64,000 nucleotides of DNA, from NCBI GenBank assembly GCA_964017185.1, contig OZ024872.1:57219817-57283816 (forward strand), written 5' to 3'. Made by a program: the position numbers and the translations under genes. Source of the DNA: Rugalucina vietnamica. Lineage: Eukaryota > Mollusca > Bivalvia > Lucinida > Lucinidae. Shown here piece after piece: positions 10,072 to 19,253 of the stretch; positions within the stretch are counted from its first letter, which is position 1, and the number at the start of each line of letters is the position of its first letter. Below the pieces are notes generated by a model that had not been told where the DNA came from, ran no database searches, and worked only from the letters and a program-made list of their open reading frames with translations.

Positions 10072-12268
10072 ATCCAGAAGTTTCTTTTATTAGATTATGT
10101 GGTAATGTTGTATACAGAGTAGAAAAATCATATGTGGACAAGCTTGTCGCACGGAACCCTCTACACTTCAATTTACTGAGCACCTCACCAGAATTTTTAA
10201 TTGACCAAAACCAATTTTTATTTGAAGTTTCATACACTGTCTCACAGTATCTTATAACATGAGATTTGATAGCAGTAAGACAGGAAGTTAATAATTTAGA
10301 AAGTTCAGTGGTAGTACAAGAGCTAGAATTTGCAATAAATCTAGCTTTGTATGGTCTTTTGTGAAGCTTAGGTAACCAATACATCGTAGGAAGTTTGTCT
10401 TGGCCTTCATTGACACAAACAGAAAACTTAACAGGTAAATCGTTTAAGTGGGCATTAACTACAGACACCTCATCAGTATCTGTCTCCAGATAAGCCAAGG
10501 TACCATCAAGCTCCTGTTTTAAGGTGTTAATGTAGTGAAGCCTACAAACGACAACAACATTGTTTGCGGCTTTATCTGCCGGAACCAAGACATACTTTCT
10601 ATGAAATTCTTGGATACCCTGCTTCAAATGCCTAAATGACGATTTGGGTTTAGGAGGTAAAAGATTAGTATTTTGTGAATAAAACTTAATACGTTTATCC
10701 ACGATAGTGAAGATACTTCTTTTCCATTCTTTAAGAGCATTATCCTCAACACCCTCTCGTTTACACCATCGATTACCGAAATCATTTAATGCAGATGAAA
10801 TCTCCTCTCTACATTTGTCGAAATTAATGTAGGAAGGGAATCTATATTTCGGACCTTTAGAAACAATTTTGCGAATTCTAGAATCCGAAATTATTTTTAA
10901 ATTTCCAGTAACAATATGTCCAGCGGGTTGATAAACATACTTTGAATCTTTACAATCTCAAGACTTAGGAGTATTAGCATGGATATCAAGATCAGAAACA
11001 AGTTTATTGAAATTAAAAATTGTATTTCTGATTGGTTTGTTATATTTGTAACAAATAATAGGAGGTTCTGAATTTTGGAAGTAGGTAGGTATAGACTGTA
11101 TCACTGATTTATCCTGGAATATGCTTGGTAAATCAATAAAGTCAATTCCTTTATTGATGAAAGGAATTTTAATAAAACTTCTAAAGTGATTAGATTCGGA
11201 ATCGATAAATGGACGAAGAGCATGCTGAGTATAACATCTTGTTAACAGTGCAGCGTCATACATTTGATGATTTCTATCGTAAAATCTATTAGCCTCTGTA
11301 TCCAAGGAACGTAATGCAGCAATAGGTAGAGAACTAAGATACGACAGCATTGGATGTCGACCGTGAATCATTAGTTTAACAGCTAAATCATTAAGAGAAA
11401 TGTTCAATTTCAATGCAGCGCACCGTTTACGTTTGTCATTGCCCTTTTTCCGTATACCATGAGATCTAGATTTACGTTTACGAGAGTCCGAAAGTGTAAG
11501 TACATCAAAATCGGGCATTTTGGAAATATTGCCTTCATGGTAAATGTTGTCGTTAAATCCCAGTGGAAAGGGTGTTTGCAGTAATTTTATCCATTTAAGT
11601 TCAGTTTCAAATCGTTTAATGTTTTTGAATCTAACTGAAGAATTTTCATCATATGTGATTTTCTCCACTGGTTGAACTTTAACATCATTGGGAGAATGAC
11701 CAGTGCGCTTAAAATGCTGGTACAGAAAGGTATCATTATTTTTGGGCTTTCTGATTCTACGATAGTGCTCACCAAATCGTTTTTGCAAAGTTCGACAAGT
11801 TTGTCCAACATATTGCATCCTACAATTGTTTGTATTTCAAGTAAGAACATATACAAGATCCATTGATTTTCAGTCTAAATCAGAAACATTAACCACTGAA
11901 AATGTCCTACCATTCACAGATGAAGTGATAGTAGTCTTAGAGCATAAATGATTGCAACAGTTGCACTTCTTGGCATTGCACTTAGAAATACTAGGGTACA
12001 TTCCAGGTCTCTTGAACGGATTAATATATTTACGTAAAATTGGTGATTTGAGTGGAGATAACCTAATCTGAAGATTATTGCGAAACATATTAGAATTAGA
12101 AGCTCCGTGTAGATTAACAGTAGATGCCGAAAATAAATTAAGAGGTGTCACCCTTACAGTAGGTAATAAATTTTGAAAATTGTTAGTTGAATGAGGAATC
12201 CGTACAGTAGACGCGGCATGCAACCTAAGGGGAGTTAATGTAATTCCTAATCTTTTTGTGATAGTCAT
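9037..12268 (-). CDS. Naiad PLE polyprotein: Cys-rich N-term, GIY-YIG endonuclease, CxC linker, RT (with TGA codons, one frameshift)
   Basis: If TGA is read as Sec and the 2-bp deletion is set aside, the ORF is about 1077 residues from ATG at 12268 to TAA at 9037-9039. Segments: 12268-11870 carries a CNAKKCNCC cluster; 11869-11819 carries the GIY half (VYVL) with two TGA codons; 11818-10961 starts MQYVGQT (the YIG half), then RFGEH and a QHFKRTGH histidine pair; 10957-10703 is the linker, with GHIVTGNL and KGPKYRFP; from 10702 comes the RT, with LVPADKAAN, WLPKLHKRP, YDFSTLYTTLPH, GIPMGTNCAP and the catalytic YLDD. All segments down to about 10082 share one frame with no TAA or TAG. Known of the family: RT for target-primed retrotransposition and endonuclease nicking. 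Sec incorporation is inferred. Confidence 0.85.
10010..10957 (-). CDS. Naiad linker and N-terminal half of RT, frameshifted at its end
   Basis: Directly after the TGA at 10958 the frame reads DCKDSKYVYQPAGHIVTGNL, giving [Sec]-D-C where the family has CxC. KGPKYRFP and RT fingers/palm motifs follow. The frame runs to YDFSTLYTTLPHNLIKE and is then lost because copy 1 lacks two T residues that copy 2 has near 14307. The C-terminal RT half continues in another frame at 10071-9037. Confidence 0.8.
   Translation of the reverse strand, partial: DCKDSKYVYQPAGHIVTGNLKIISDSRIRKIVSKGPKYRFPSYINFDKCREEISSALNDFGNRWCKREGVEDNALKEWKRSIFTIVDKRIKFYSQNTNLLPPKPKSSFRHLKQGIQEFHRKYVLVPADKAANNVVVVCRLHYINTLKQELDGTLAYLETDTDEVSVVNAHLNDLPVKFSVCVNEGQDKLPTMYWLPKLHKRPYKARFIANSSSCTTTELSKLLTSCLTAIKSHVIRYCETVYETSNKNWFWSIKNSGEVLSKLKCRGFRATSLSTYDFSTLYTTLPHNLIKETSGFDRVDLQKGIKKLWFTLFGM
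10958..11856 (-). CDS. GIY-YIG endonuclease segment of the Naiad protein
   Basis: Between the first and last TGA this segment encodes a GIY-YIG nuclease. VYVL lies just before the second TGA (11837-11839), then come NTNNC, QYVGQT, the catalytic-type Arg in TLQKRFGEH, and a QHFKRTGH pair that completes the CCHH motif of PLE endonucleases. A roughly 200-residue extension rich in basic residues (RKRKSRSHG, KRKRCAALK) follows and ends with NTPKS before the third TGA. The second TGA takes the first Cys position of CCHH. Confidence 0.8.
11870..12268 (-). CDS. N-terminal Cys-rich segment of the Naiad protein, ending at the first TGA (Sec candidate)
   Basis: This 132-residue segment begins MTITKRLG and has low-complexity Leu/Ser/Asn stretches, then KCNAKKCNCCNHLC. 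That is the C-x4-C-x2-C cluster that also precedes GIY-YIG domains in the two canonical PLE fragments here (CQRPNCGLC at 39231-39794, CNRKRCSHC at 31128-31325). The stop is TGA and reading continues in frame into the endonuclease. A 16-codon uORF (12315-12265) ends on the start codon in an ATGA overlap. The next upstream in-frame stop is also a TGA (12329-12331), so the true start could lie further 5'. Confidence 0.75.
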   Translation of the reverse strand: MTITKRLGITLTPLRLHAASTVRIPHSTNNFQNLLPTVRVTPLNLFSASTVNLHGASNSNMFRNNLQIRLSPLKSPILRKYINPFKRPGMYPSISKCNAKKCNCCNHLCSKTTITSSVNGRTFSVVNVSDLD

Positions 12269-12640
12269 AGTTGGGAGTATTGTGTTGATACTGCCAAAAG
12301 GAGCGCGACACTCATACCGGTTATAGAATCAATAATGCACTTAATCGTAATGCAAAATCTTTCGAATGAAAGAAAAAGGTATAACCGAAACCCACACCTC
12401 AGGTCCATGTCTAATACAAGTCCATGGATAGAAACGTAAGAATCGCTTATACAACGAGATACGAGTGACGGTCAACTAATGACCTTCAATACGGTATCGA
12501 AGAGTTGTGGTAGTTAGAGATAGGAAAATACAAACTGATTGCAAGCAATCCCTGAGGATTGGAAAAATAAGAGCATTAAATGGATGTACGGGGAGACTTT
12601 TTAGGGCCGCCACACGGCACAACCACAAGAACTCTGATAT
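12269..12640 (-). other. 5' leader of Naiad copy 1
   Basis: No long ORF. It holds a 16-codon uORF (ATG at 12315) whose TGA overlaps the main ATG at 12268 as ATGA. A stretch similar to 12585-12625 occurs alone at about 25365-25402, suggesting another scrap of this leader. Confidence 0.5.
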
Positions 12641-15093
12641 AAAAAGGTACAAGTAGGCAAAGATCAGGAAAAGGCGCAATCAGAAAAAGATTCCCACTCC
12701 AAAAACCGAGGTGGGAAAAAACCAAACTAACAATCAGGTACTTATACCATGAAACATATCGTAAGCCGAATGAGCAGCTATTTTCCCAATAGGTGGCCAC
12801 TCAGTTACCTGAACTTAACTAAAAATATGAAAACATACATAAGGCGCCAACAGCACAAAAAATTTTATACACCAAGACATAAAACAAAAAGAACCACCAC
12901 AGAAGTATCGACTTGGAACGATCAGTAACACAAAGTTACTGGCGGGCTTAAACCGGTTTTACATGGCCATAACCTCACCCTCAGCTTCTGCAGTGGTTCA
13001 TAACATTTAGTTAGTTATTTGGTCCTCGTGGTGAATCTCTAACTAGTCAATGAATCATCAAGAACAAACAAATAAATCATGATAAACATCCTGATGAATC
13101 AAAAACCAGGACTCACAGACTGAGTAAGCTGCCCGACGATGGAGATCCCTGGGCGCCGAATAACCTACTAACTCCGGAGCAAAAGAAAAACACCAGTTGG
13201 ACCCCGGTGGGCCAAGCAACAGACAAGAAGCTCCGGCCCCAACCAACTGAAATGAATAGCTTTATGTCGGGGCCATCATAGAGTCTGACGCCCGACCCAC
13301 CGGCGTGCAATTAAAGAAGGCAGCATAGTTATCAACCATGATTGGGTTAAAAACTAAGCATGCAGACTGTCGCATAACATTTAAGTTATAACCTATACGT
13401 CTGTAACGTGTTATGATTTTTCTGAACTGAAAAGAAAAATCATTAATTCCTTTAAGTTTCTTAAATTTGTAAACCAAGTCACCATAAAATTCAGGTTCCG
13501 AAAGGCCCTCACTTAAAAGCGTCTTTAACCCAACATTATATTTGGAAATCAATTCATAGTGTCTACGATAAAATTTAGAAAATGTTTTTCGAAGTTTATG
13601 ATACCGATAGCCCTGTTGGAGAAGTTTTGCCGTTAAACATTTATTTCGAGCGTTGAAGTCTGCAATATGATTGCAGACTCTAGCAAACCTAATAAGTTGC
13701 GAAATGTATACACCATAAGAAGCACGACGAGGAACGTCACCATCCAAAAAAGGAAAATTTACTATATCAAAATCAAAGTCATCGCGCTTATCATAAATTT
13801 TAGAAGAAACAAATCCATTTGCAACAGAAAGATGTAGATCTAAAAAGGGGGCTTCAGTATCTGTGATATTGGCTTTGTTCAACTGAAGTTCAGGTGGGTA
13901 AATTTGATTGACCATACCTTCAAAATAAGGGTTGTCAATGTTCAAAAGGTCATCGAGGTACCTAGATGTGGAATTAAAAGCCTCGATAACATCAGCTTGA
14001 TTATCATGGTTAAGAGAATCCATGAAATCTCTTTCGTAGCAGTATAAAAATAAATCAGCTACGAGAGGTGCGCAATTTGTACCCATCGGAATTCCAACAA
14101 TTTGTCTGTATAACTTGGTCCCAAATCTAATATAAATATTATCAAGGAGATAGGATAAGGCATCGCATACATTCTGACATGACCAAAGTGTATACCGACT
14201 TTGGTCAGAGGAAGTGAAAAAAGCCTTTCTGTCATTACATGCCAAATAAAGTGAACCATAGTTTTTTAATGCCCTTTTGAAGGTCCACTCTATCAAATCC
14301 AGAAGTTTTTCTTTTATTAGATTATGTGGTAATGTTGTATACAGAGTAGAAAAATCATATGTGGACAAGCTTGTCGCACGGAACCCTCTACACTTCAATT
14401 TACTGAGCACCTCACCAGAATTTTTAATTGACCAAAACCAATTTTTATTTGAAGTTTCATACACTGTCTCACAGTATCTTATAACATGAGATTTGATAGC
14501 AGTAAGACAGGAAGTTAATAATTTAGAAAGTTCAGTGGTAGTACAAGAGCTAGAATTTGCAATAAATCTAGCTTTGTATGGTCTTTTGTGAAGCTTAGGT
14601 AACCAATACATCGTAGGAAGTTTGTCTTGGCCTTCATTGACACAAACAGAAAACTTAACAGGTAAATCGTTTAAGTGGGCATTAACTACAGACACCTCAT
14701 CAGTATCTGTCTCCAGATAAGCCAAGGTACCATCAAGCTCCTGTTTTAAGGTGTTAATGTAGTGAAGCCTACAAACGACAACAACATTGTTTGCGGCTTT
14801 ATCTGCCGGAACCAAGACATACTTTCTATGAAATTCTTGGATACCCTGCTTCAAATGCCTAAATGACGATTTGGGTTTAGGAGGTAAAAGATTAGTATTT
14901 TGTGAATAAAACTTAATACGTTTATCCACGATAGTGAAGATACTTCTTTTCCATTCTTTAAGAGCATTATCCTCAACACCCTCTCGTTTACACCATCGAT
15001 TACCGAAATCATTTAATGCAGATGAAATCTCCTCTCTACATTTGTCGAAATTAATGTAGGAAGGGAATCTATATTTCGGACCTTTAGAAACAA
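12641..15093 (-). mobile_element. Naiad PLE copy 2, 5'-truncated, head-to-tail with copy 1
   Basis: By eye this is nearly identical to 8416-10866, offset by 4225-4227 bp; the difference I found is two extra T residues near 14307. It is cut off at 15093/15094, 5' of the RT, where sequence switches to a LINE RT. A 5'-truncated copy immediately upstream of a full copy is the usual PLE arrangement and forms a pseudo-LTR. The near identity implies very recent insertion. Confidence 0.9.
13262..14929 (-). CDS. Intact Naiad reverse transcriptase ORF (copy 2)
   Basis: This 555-residue open frame covers the whole RT without interruption. Motifs in order: VPADKAANNVVVV, LPTMYWLPKLHKRP, KARFIANSS, STYDFSTLYTTLPH, GIPMGTNCAPLVADLF, the catalytic SRYLDDLLN and TEAPFLDLHL. 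The frame stays open upstream to the truncation at 15093 and contains no TGA, so candidate Sec codons are confined to the endonuclease and linker. The GTG at 14929 is only the first start-like codon, not a biological start. Confidence 0.85.
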   Translation of the reverse strand: MDKRIKFYSQNTNLLPPKPKSSFRHLKQGIQEFHRKYVLVPADKAANNVVVVCRLHYINTLKQELDGTLAYLETDTDEVSVVNAHLNDLPVKFSVCVNEGQDKLPTMYWLPKLHKRPYKARFIANSSSCTTTELSKLLTSCLTAIKSHVIRYCETVYETSNKNWFWSIKNSGEVLSKLKCRGFRATSLSTYDFSTLYTTLPHNLIKEKLLDLIEWTFKRALKNYGSLYLACNDRKAFFTSSDQSRYTLWSCQNVCDALSYLLDNIYIRFGTKLYRQIVGIPMGTNCAPLVADLFLYCYERDFMDSLNHDNQADVIEAFNSTSRYLDDLLNIDNPYFEGMVNQIYPPELQLNKANITDTEAPFLDLHLSVANGFVSSKIYDKRDDFDFDIVNFPFLDGDVPRRASYGVYISQLIRFARVCNHIADFNARNKCLTAKLLQQGYRYHKLRKTFSKFYRRHYELISKYNVGLKTLLSEGLSEPEFYGDLVYKFKKLKGINDFSFQFRKIITRYRRIGYNLNVMRQSACLVFNPIMVDNYAAFFNCTPVGRASDSMMAPT

Positions 15094-16040
15094 GTCTTTG
15101 GTAAGTCTCTGTAAAACATTTAATTGTCGCGCTGCCTTCATGCTCATTGCCTTGATTTGATTTATATAAGAGTTAAGCAAGACATCAAGCTCCACACCAA
15201 AAAGCTTTACATTTTGCTCACAGGAAATGTCAATACCAGCTATAGTAAACTGTTTCACCTGATCAAATGGTTTCACCCCAAATGCAATAGCCTGAATCTT
15301 GTCAGGGTTTGCTTGTATTTGACTGGAGTCAAGCCATTCGATCAGTGCGAGACCTTCTTTCTCCAGGATACGTTTCAAAGCATTGACTTCCCTGTGCCAG
15401 TAAGCGACTGTGTTGTCGTCGGCGTAGTTATAGATCTTGCATTAAGTGATAAAACAGAAATAACATTTATAAAAATGTTGAAGATAAGAGGCTGGAGCCT
15501 TGGGAAACACCTTTGATAATATCTGCCCATGAGCTAACCGCGTTCCCTATTTTCACTCTTTGGGTTCTATTGGATTGATAACTGGCCATTATCCTGCATG
15601 AACTGTCTGACACCCCATATGCTCTGAGCTTTGCAATGATAAGGTCATAGGGAAGGCAATCAAAGGCTTTATACAGGTCAATCAGGATGGCCCCTACAAA
15701 CATATTTTTATCCAATGCCTCAGTCCAGTCCTCCACAATGCACAGCAAGGTTGTCTGACAGCCATAAGAAGTTCGAAAAGCTGAAAGATAGCTGCTATGG
15801 AAGATTTTATTGTAGTGGACTGTCAGCTGATTTTGTAGAAAATGTTCATAAATTTTTGATAGTGTTGGAAGAATACTGACTTGGCGATAATTTTTCGGAA
15901 TGAAAGTGTTATCTTTTTTATGATTGGCGTAACCTGTGCTGAGAGGGAATGGTTGCCTTGCTGAGCATTGTGTTGGTTATGTTACAGATTGGTAATGATA
16001 ATCTTTGGTAGAATTGAATCAACACCTTTATCCTTTTAAG
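15094..16040 (-). pseudogene. Degraded non-LTR (LINE) reverse transcriptase
   Basis: Reading right to left: PKNYRQVSILPTLSKIYEH near 15840-15900, SYLSAFRTSYGCQTTLL near 15750-15800, LIDLYKAFDCLPYDLI and WADIIKGVSQGSS at 15467-15748, then the catalytic YADDNT near 15415, then NPDKIQAIAFG and AARQLNVLQRL at 15100-15378. These are the ordered RT motifs of a CR1/Jockey-like LINE. Frameshifts and lost sequence between KGVSQG and YADD show it is dead. At 15093 it is joined to Naiad copy 2. Confidence 0.8.
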
Positions 16041-16069
16041 CCTGCGAGCCACACGATCGACCGGTTACA

Positions 16070-16282
16070 TTTCCCCCTGCTTAATTAGATGCTTCCCCGA
16101 AACTGCTCGGAGCCATGCCGGAACCGACGAGAGTCTCTTTCAGGTTGCTGCTCGCAGCCCAAGCACGGGCCCACACTGAGCAATCAAATGTCACAGGGGC
16201 GGAAAAAGAATGTGGCCTGACTGGGACTCGAACCCAGGGCCTCTCGCTTACCATGCGAGCACTCCACTACTGAGCTACTGAT
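16070..16282 (-). mobile_element. tRNA-derived SINE, family 2, with 21-bp direct repeats
   Basis: The head at 16209-16282 has a complete tRNA-like layout (GTAGCTCAGTAGTGGAG; GGGTTCGAGTCCC) but poor acceptor pairing. A 21-bp direct repeat (starting CCACACGATCGACCGG) lies at 16049-16069 and 16283-16303, exactly flanking the unit as a target-site duplication. Confidence 0.7.
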
Positions 16283-17795
16283 CCACACGATCGACCGGTT
16301 ACACTAGGATATTTAAATGCTCTAGATGGTTAAATTCACTTTTAGGGATGTTTGTTAATTCACAGTTTGGTTCTAGACGACGGTGCATTACAGGTTCAGG
16401 TCGACAGTATACATGTTCTGGACGACAAGTTACTGGTTCTGGACAACAATTTGTTTGTTCGAGGGGGTAACCCCTGGATATCGTAAATGAAAGTGACAAG
16501 AAAAGGGTATGGTGGCGTTTTATACTTGTTTTTTTTTTATCATTGTTGACATGTATTCTATCAATGCGTCAGTTCTAAAACTACAAACTCATATAGTTTT
16601 CATTAGCATATTGTTAAAGAATGGCCTTAATTAAAAATTTTCAGAATCATGTTATCAGTGCTTAATTTTGTCATAAATATAGCAAACATTATCGAATAAG
16701 ATTTTTTACAGTAGTATTCATCCCCCTGAAACATGTCCACATGTTCAAAATGATTAAAAATTACCAAATTTAATTTTGTCGTATGCTACTAGTTAGACAC
16801 GACAGCATAATTGGAGACGGACGACTTCATATTTTCTGAAATAGGTTAGAGACGACTTTTTGTCATCTTAAGCAGATGCAGATATTGTCCTCATACGTTC
16901 TCTTCCCTCGAAGAAGTGGTCAAGCACTGCGGTCAGTCATCTGGGTATACTTATGGCAGTGTTTTGGCCAAACATGACAGTCTTCCCCATCAAATATAAG
17001 ACCAGGATGTTTTAAATAAGGGGCGGAGACATTAACTGTAATCATGATAATATTGCGGTTGACGAAATCGCAGGATACCTTCAGGTCTCAACCAGCTCAA
17101 CCAAAAGTCCCATTCATAAGATGGCAAAGATAAGCACCCCGATGAAAAGTTTTAATTATTATGTAGCACTTATACTATGATCCCAGCGCTCACGGCAACC
17201 ACGTTTCAGACCACCTTGATATAAACGGGATTAACGTGAGACAACGCAGGGGAACGGGATAGCCAAATGAAGCTGGTCGTGATAATCGTGGACACCGTGG
17301 CAATTTTTCTGACAGTTTGTGTAGCGTTTACACTATGTTCACGGCGGTCACGGCAGCCACGTTTCAGACAACCATGATCAAAATGGGATAAACGTACGGC
17401 AAGGCAGGGGAACGAGACAGGCAAATGTAGCACGCCGTGATAACCGTGGACACCGTGGCAAATCTTTTGACAGTGTAAAATCTGCCACGGACGGCAGTCA
17501 CAGCGGAAATAAGAAACGTGATGCGTCGTGGTAAAACGGGCTGAACGTAACTCACTGTGACAGTACGTAACAGTACGTAGCGAAACTTGAAGGCGGCCGA
17601 AGTGCCAGGGGAAGCTAGTGAATAGCTCGGCAAGCTACGGATCGTCCACGTTAAGCTTCGTTTGATCACAATCGTGTCACGTCTCATCCCGTTCCTTACG
17701 GAATACGTTTAGTTGCGTTAAGTTACGAAGCGTTACGGCCTTTGACGGTGTTGACCCCGTTCTAATACGTATGTCACGCTATGTTACGGTTACCA

Positions 17796-18100
17796 TGGTG
17801 GGAAGAAACCAAACTAACAATCAGCTACCTATACCATAAAAACATGTCGTAAGCCGAATGAGCAGCTATTTTCCCAATAGGTGGCCAATCAGTTACCTTA
17901 ACTTAACTAAAATATAAAAACATACATAAGGCGCCAACAGCACAAAAATATTAAACACCAAGACATAAAACAAAAAGAACCACCACAGAAGTATCGACTT
18001 AGAAAGATCATAAACAAAAAATTACTAGCGGGCTTAAATCGATTTTACACGGCCGTAACCTCACCCGCAGCTTCTGCAGTGGTTCATAACATTTAGTTAG
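17796..18100 (-). mobile_element. Naiad 3' fragment
   Basis: Diverged match to the 3' UTR of copy 1 (about 8490-8792), lacking the extreme 3' end. It lies inside the CGTRA-rich repeat. Confidence 0.75.
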
Positions 18101-18270
18101 GAGTGGCATATCATGGAAACAAGTTCCTTCGTATTGGAGCAATCACTAAAGTGAACAACAGAGACCATACGCTGCACTATTCCATTGAAGAAGAATTAAA
18201 AACCCCAAACTTTCTTAATCAGCTGTGCAGTCGGTTGTTGAGGAGCACGTTTTTATTATTTAGTCTTATA
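18101..18270 (+). other. Possible short coding remnant
   Basis: Frame reading GVAYHGNKFLRIGAITKVNN then RDHTLHYSIEEELKTPNFL to a stop near 18265. Composition looks coding, but I recognise no family and see no donor. Possibly a transposon gene remnant. Confidence 0.25.
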
Positions 18271-18910
18271 TAAAAGGCACACAAAAAACGCTTTAAACTG
18301 CATGGTGTCTACGTTTCGTCTGTAGCTTAAGTTAACAGAACGAAAAAACGTGTTGACAACGCCTTGGTCAAAATGCAACTGACCGCTTCAGAACGTAACA
18401 GGCCGTAATAGAACGTGATAATAATCGTGATAGATCGTGGATAACCGTAACCTACCTTAGCGACTCCGTGACACACCGGATTATAAGTACCACGACTTGC
18501 TACGGATATCGTAATACAACGTAAAAAAACTTAAAAAGGCGTAATAGACCTTGAAAAGAAAGAAATATAAGACCAAAATTCTACGGCACGATACGTTTCG
18601 AGCAAACGGGGCTGCCGTACCCGCCGGGAACATAGTGTTAACGCAGCATTAAATAAGAAACTATTCAGTGACATGCCATTAACGGAAGATCATTCGTTCG
18701 TTCGAAAAGATAGCATGGAATCAGAGCACCTAACTTCCCCTATCAGAAGAACCCGCTGTTTCTATAGATCCAGACAGTAGTGACATAAGTTTATCTAAAA
18801 TCAACGTAACTGTAGAAGATCGTGACACGCTTACACAAATAACGGAGCAACTTCAAGACTCATTACCGGCTGTGACTGTTCATCTTTCAGAACATAGTGC
18901 CTTAACGAAT

Positions 18911-18955
<45 letters not shown>

Positions 18956-19013
18956 TAGTTGCTGGAGATTTTGATGTCGACCATATCGCCAGTCATTTTT
19001 CTTGGGGATGTCG

Positions 19014-19253
19014 TCAAATTTGTACAAATCGGATAGGTTCTTTCGGTGCGTTTCTCTCCAGCGCTGCGTCAGCACGAGACGTCAATGTTACACCTCCATC
19101 CAATAGCTGTAAACTACCTAACCCACTGGCATCTCCAGTTTCAGTTGCCTCTATGACTTCTTCGGATGGCCCTTCTTCTATTTCAACTTGAAATGACTTG
19201 TCGACATCATTTTCTGACTCCTCAATATACGACACGTCCAAATTATTATCCAT
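19014..19253 (-). CDS. Hypothetical acidic ORF
   Basis: 79 residues beginning MDNNLDVSYIEESENDVDKS, acidic and Ser/Glu-rich, ending RFVQI. A + strand frame of similar composition (DSSDISLSKINVTVEDRDTL) lies at 18775-18910 across a poly-T. Both may be pieces of one transposon protein. Function unknown. Confidence 0.25.
   Translation of the reverse strand: MDNNLDVSYIEESENDVDKSFQVEIEEGPSEEVIEATETGDASGLGSLQLLDGGVTLTSRADAALERNAPKEPIRFVQI

Larger units (their letters stand above)
8416..12640 (-). mobile_element. Full-length Naiad-type Penelope-like retrotransposon, copy 1 (GIY-YIG then RT, putative selenoprotein)
   Basis: The element reads right to left: a 5' leader of about 370 bp, a Cys-rich region, a GIY-YIG endonuclease, a linker, a reverse transcriptase, then a 3' UTR of about 620 bp ending at the A-run at 8416. 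The endonuclease precedes the RT, the permuted order described for Naiad PLEs; canonical PLEs have it at the C-terminus. Three in-frame stops (11870-11872, 11837-11839, 10958-10960) are all TGA and sit at family cysteine positions, so I read them as selenocysteine codons. One true defect is visible: a 2-bp deletion near 10080, relative to copy 2, shifts the RT frame. The 4225-bp unit abuts copy 2 head-to-tail at 12640/12641. Confidence 0.9.
17170..18620. repeat. CGTRA-rich diverged repeat region, interrupted by a Naiad fragment
   Basis: Diverged units of about 150-170 bp (GGCAACCACGTTTCAGAC, GGGATAAACGT, CGTGATAA.CGTGGACACCGTGG) recur from 17170, and CGTAA/CGTGA pentamers continue to 18620 on the far side of the Naiad piece. 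No ORF of weight. It may be a DNA transposon end region; family unknown. Confidence 0.5.

Noticed and set aside
16209..16282. Possible functional tRNA gene on the - strand
   Set aside because: A and B boxes and a neat anticodon stem exist, but the acceptor arms do not pair and the unit is framed by direct repeats; a SINE head fits better.
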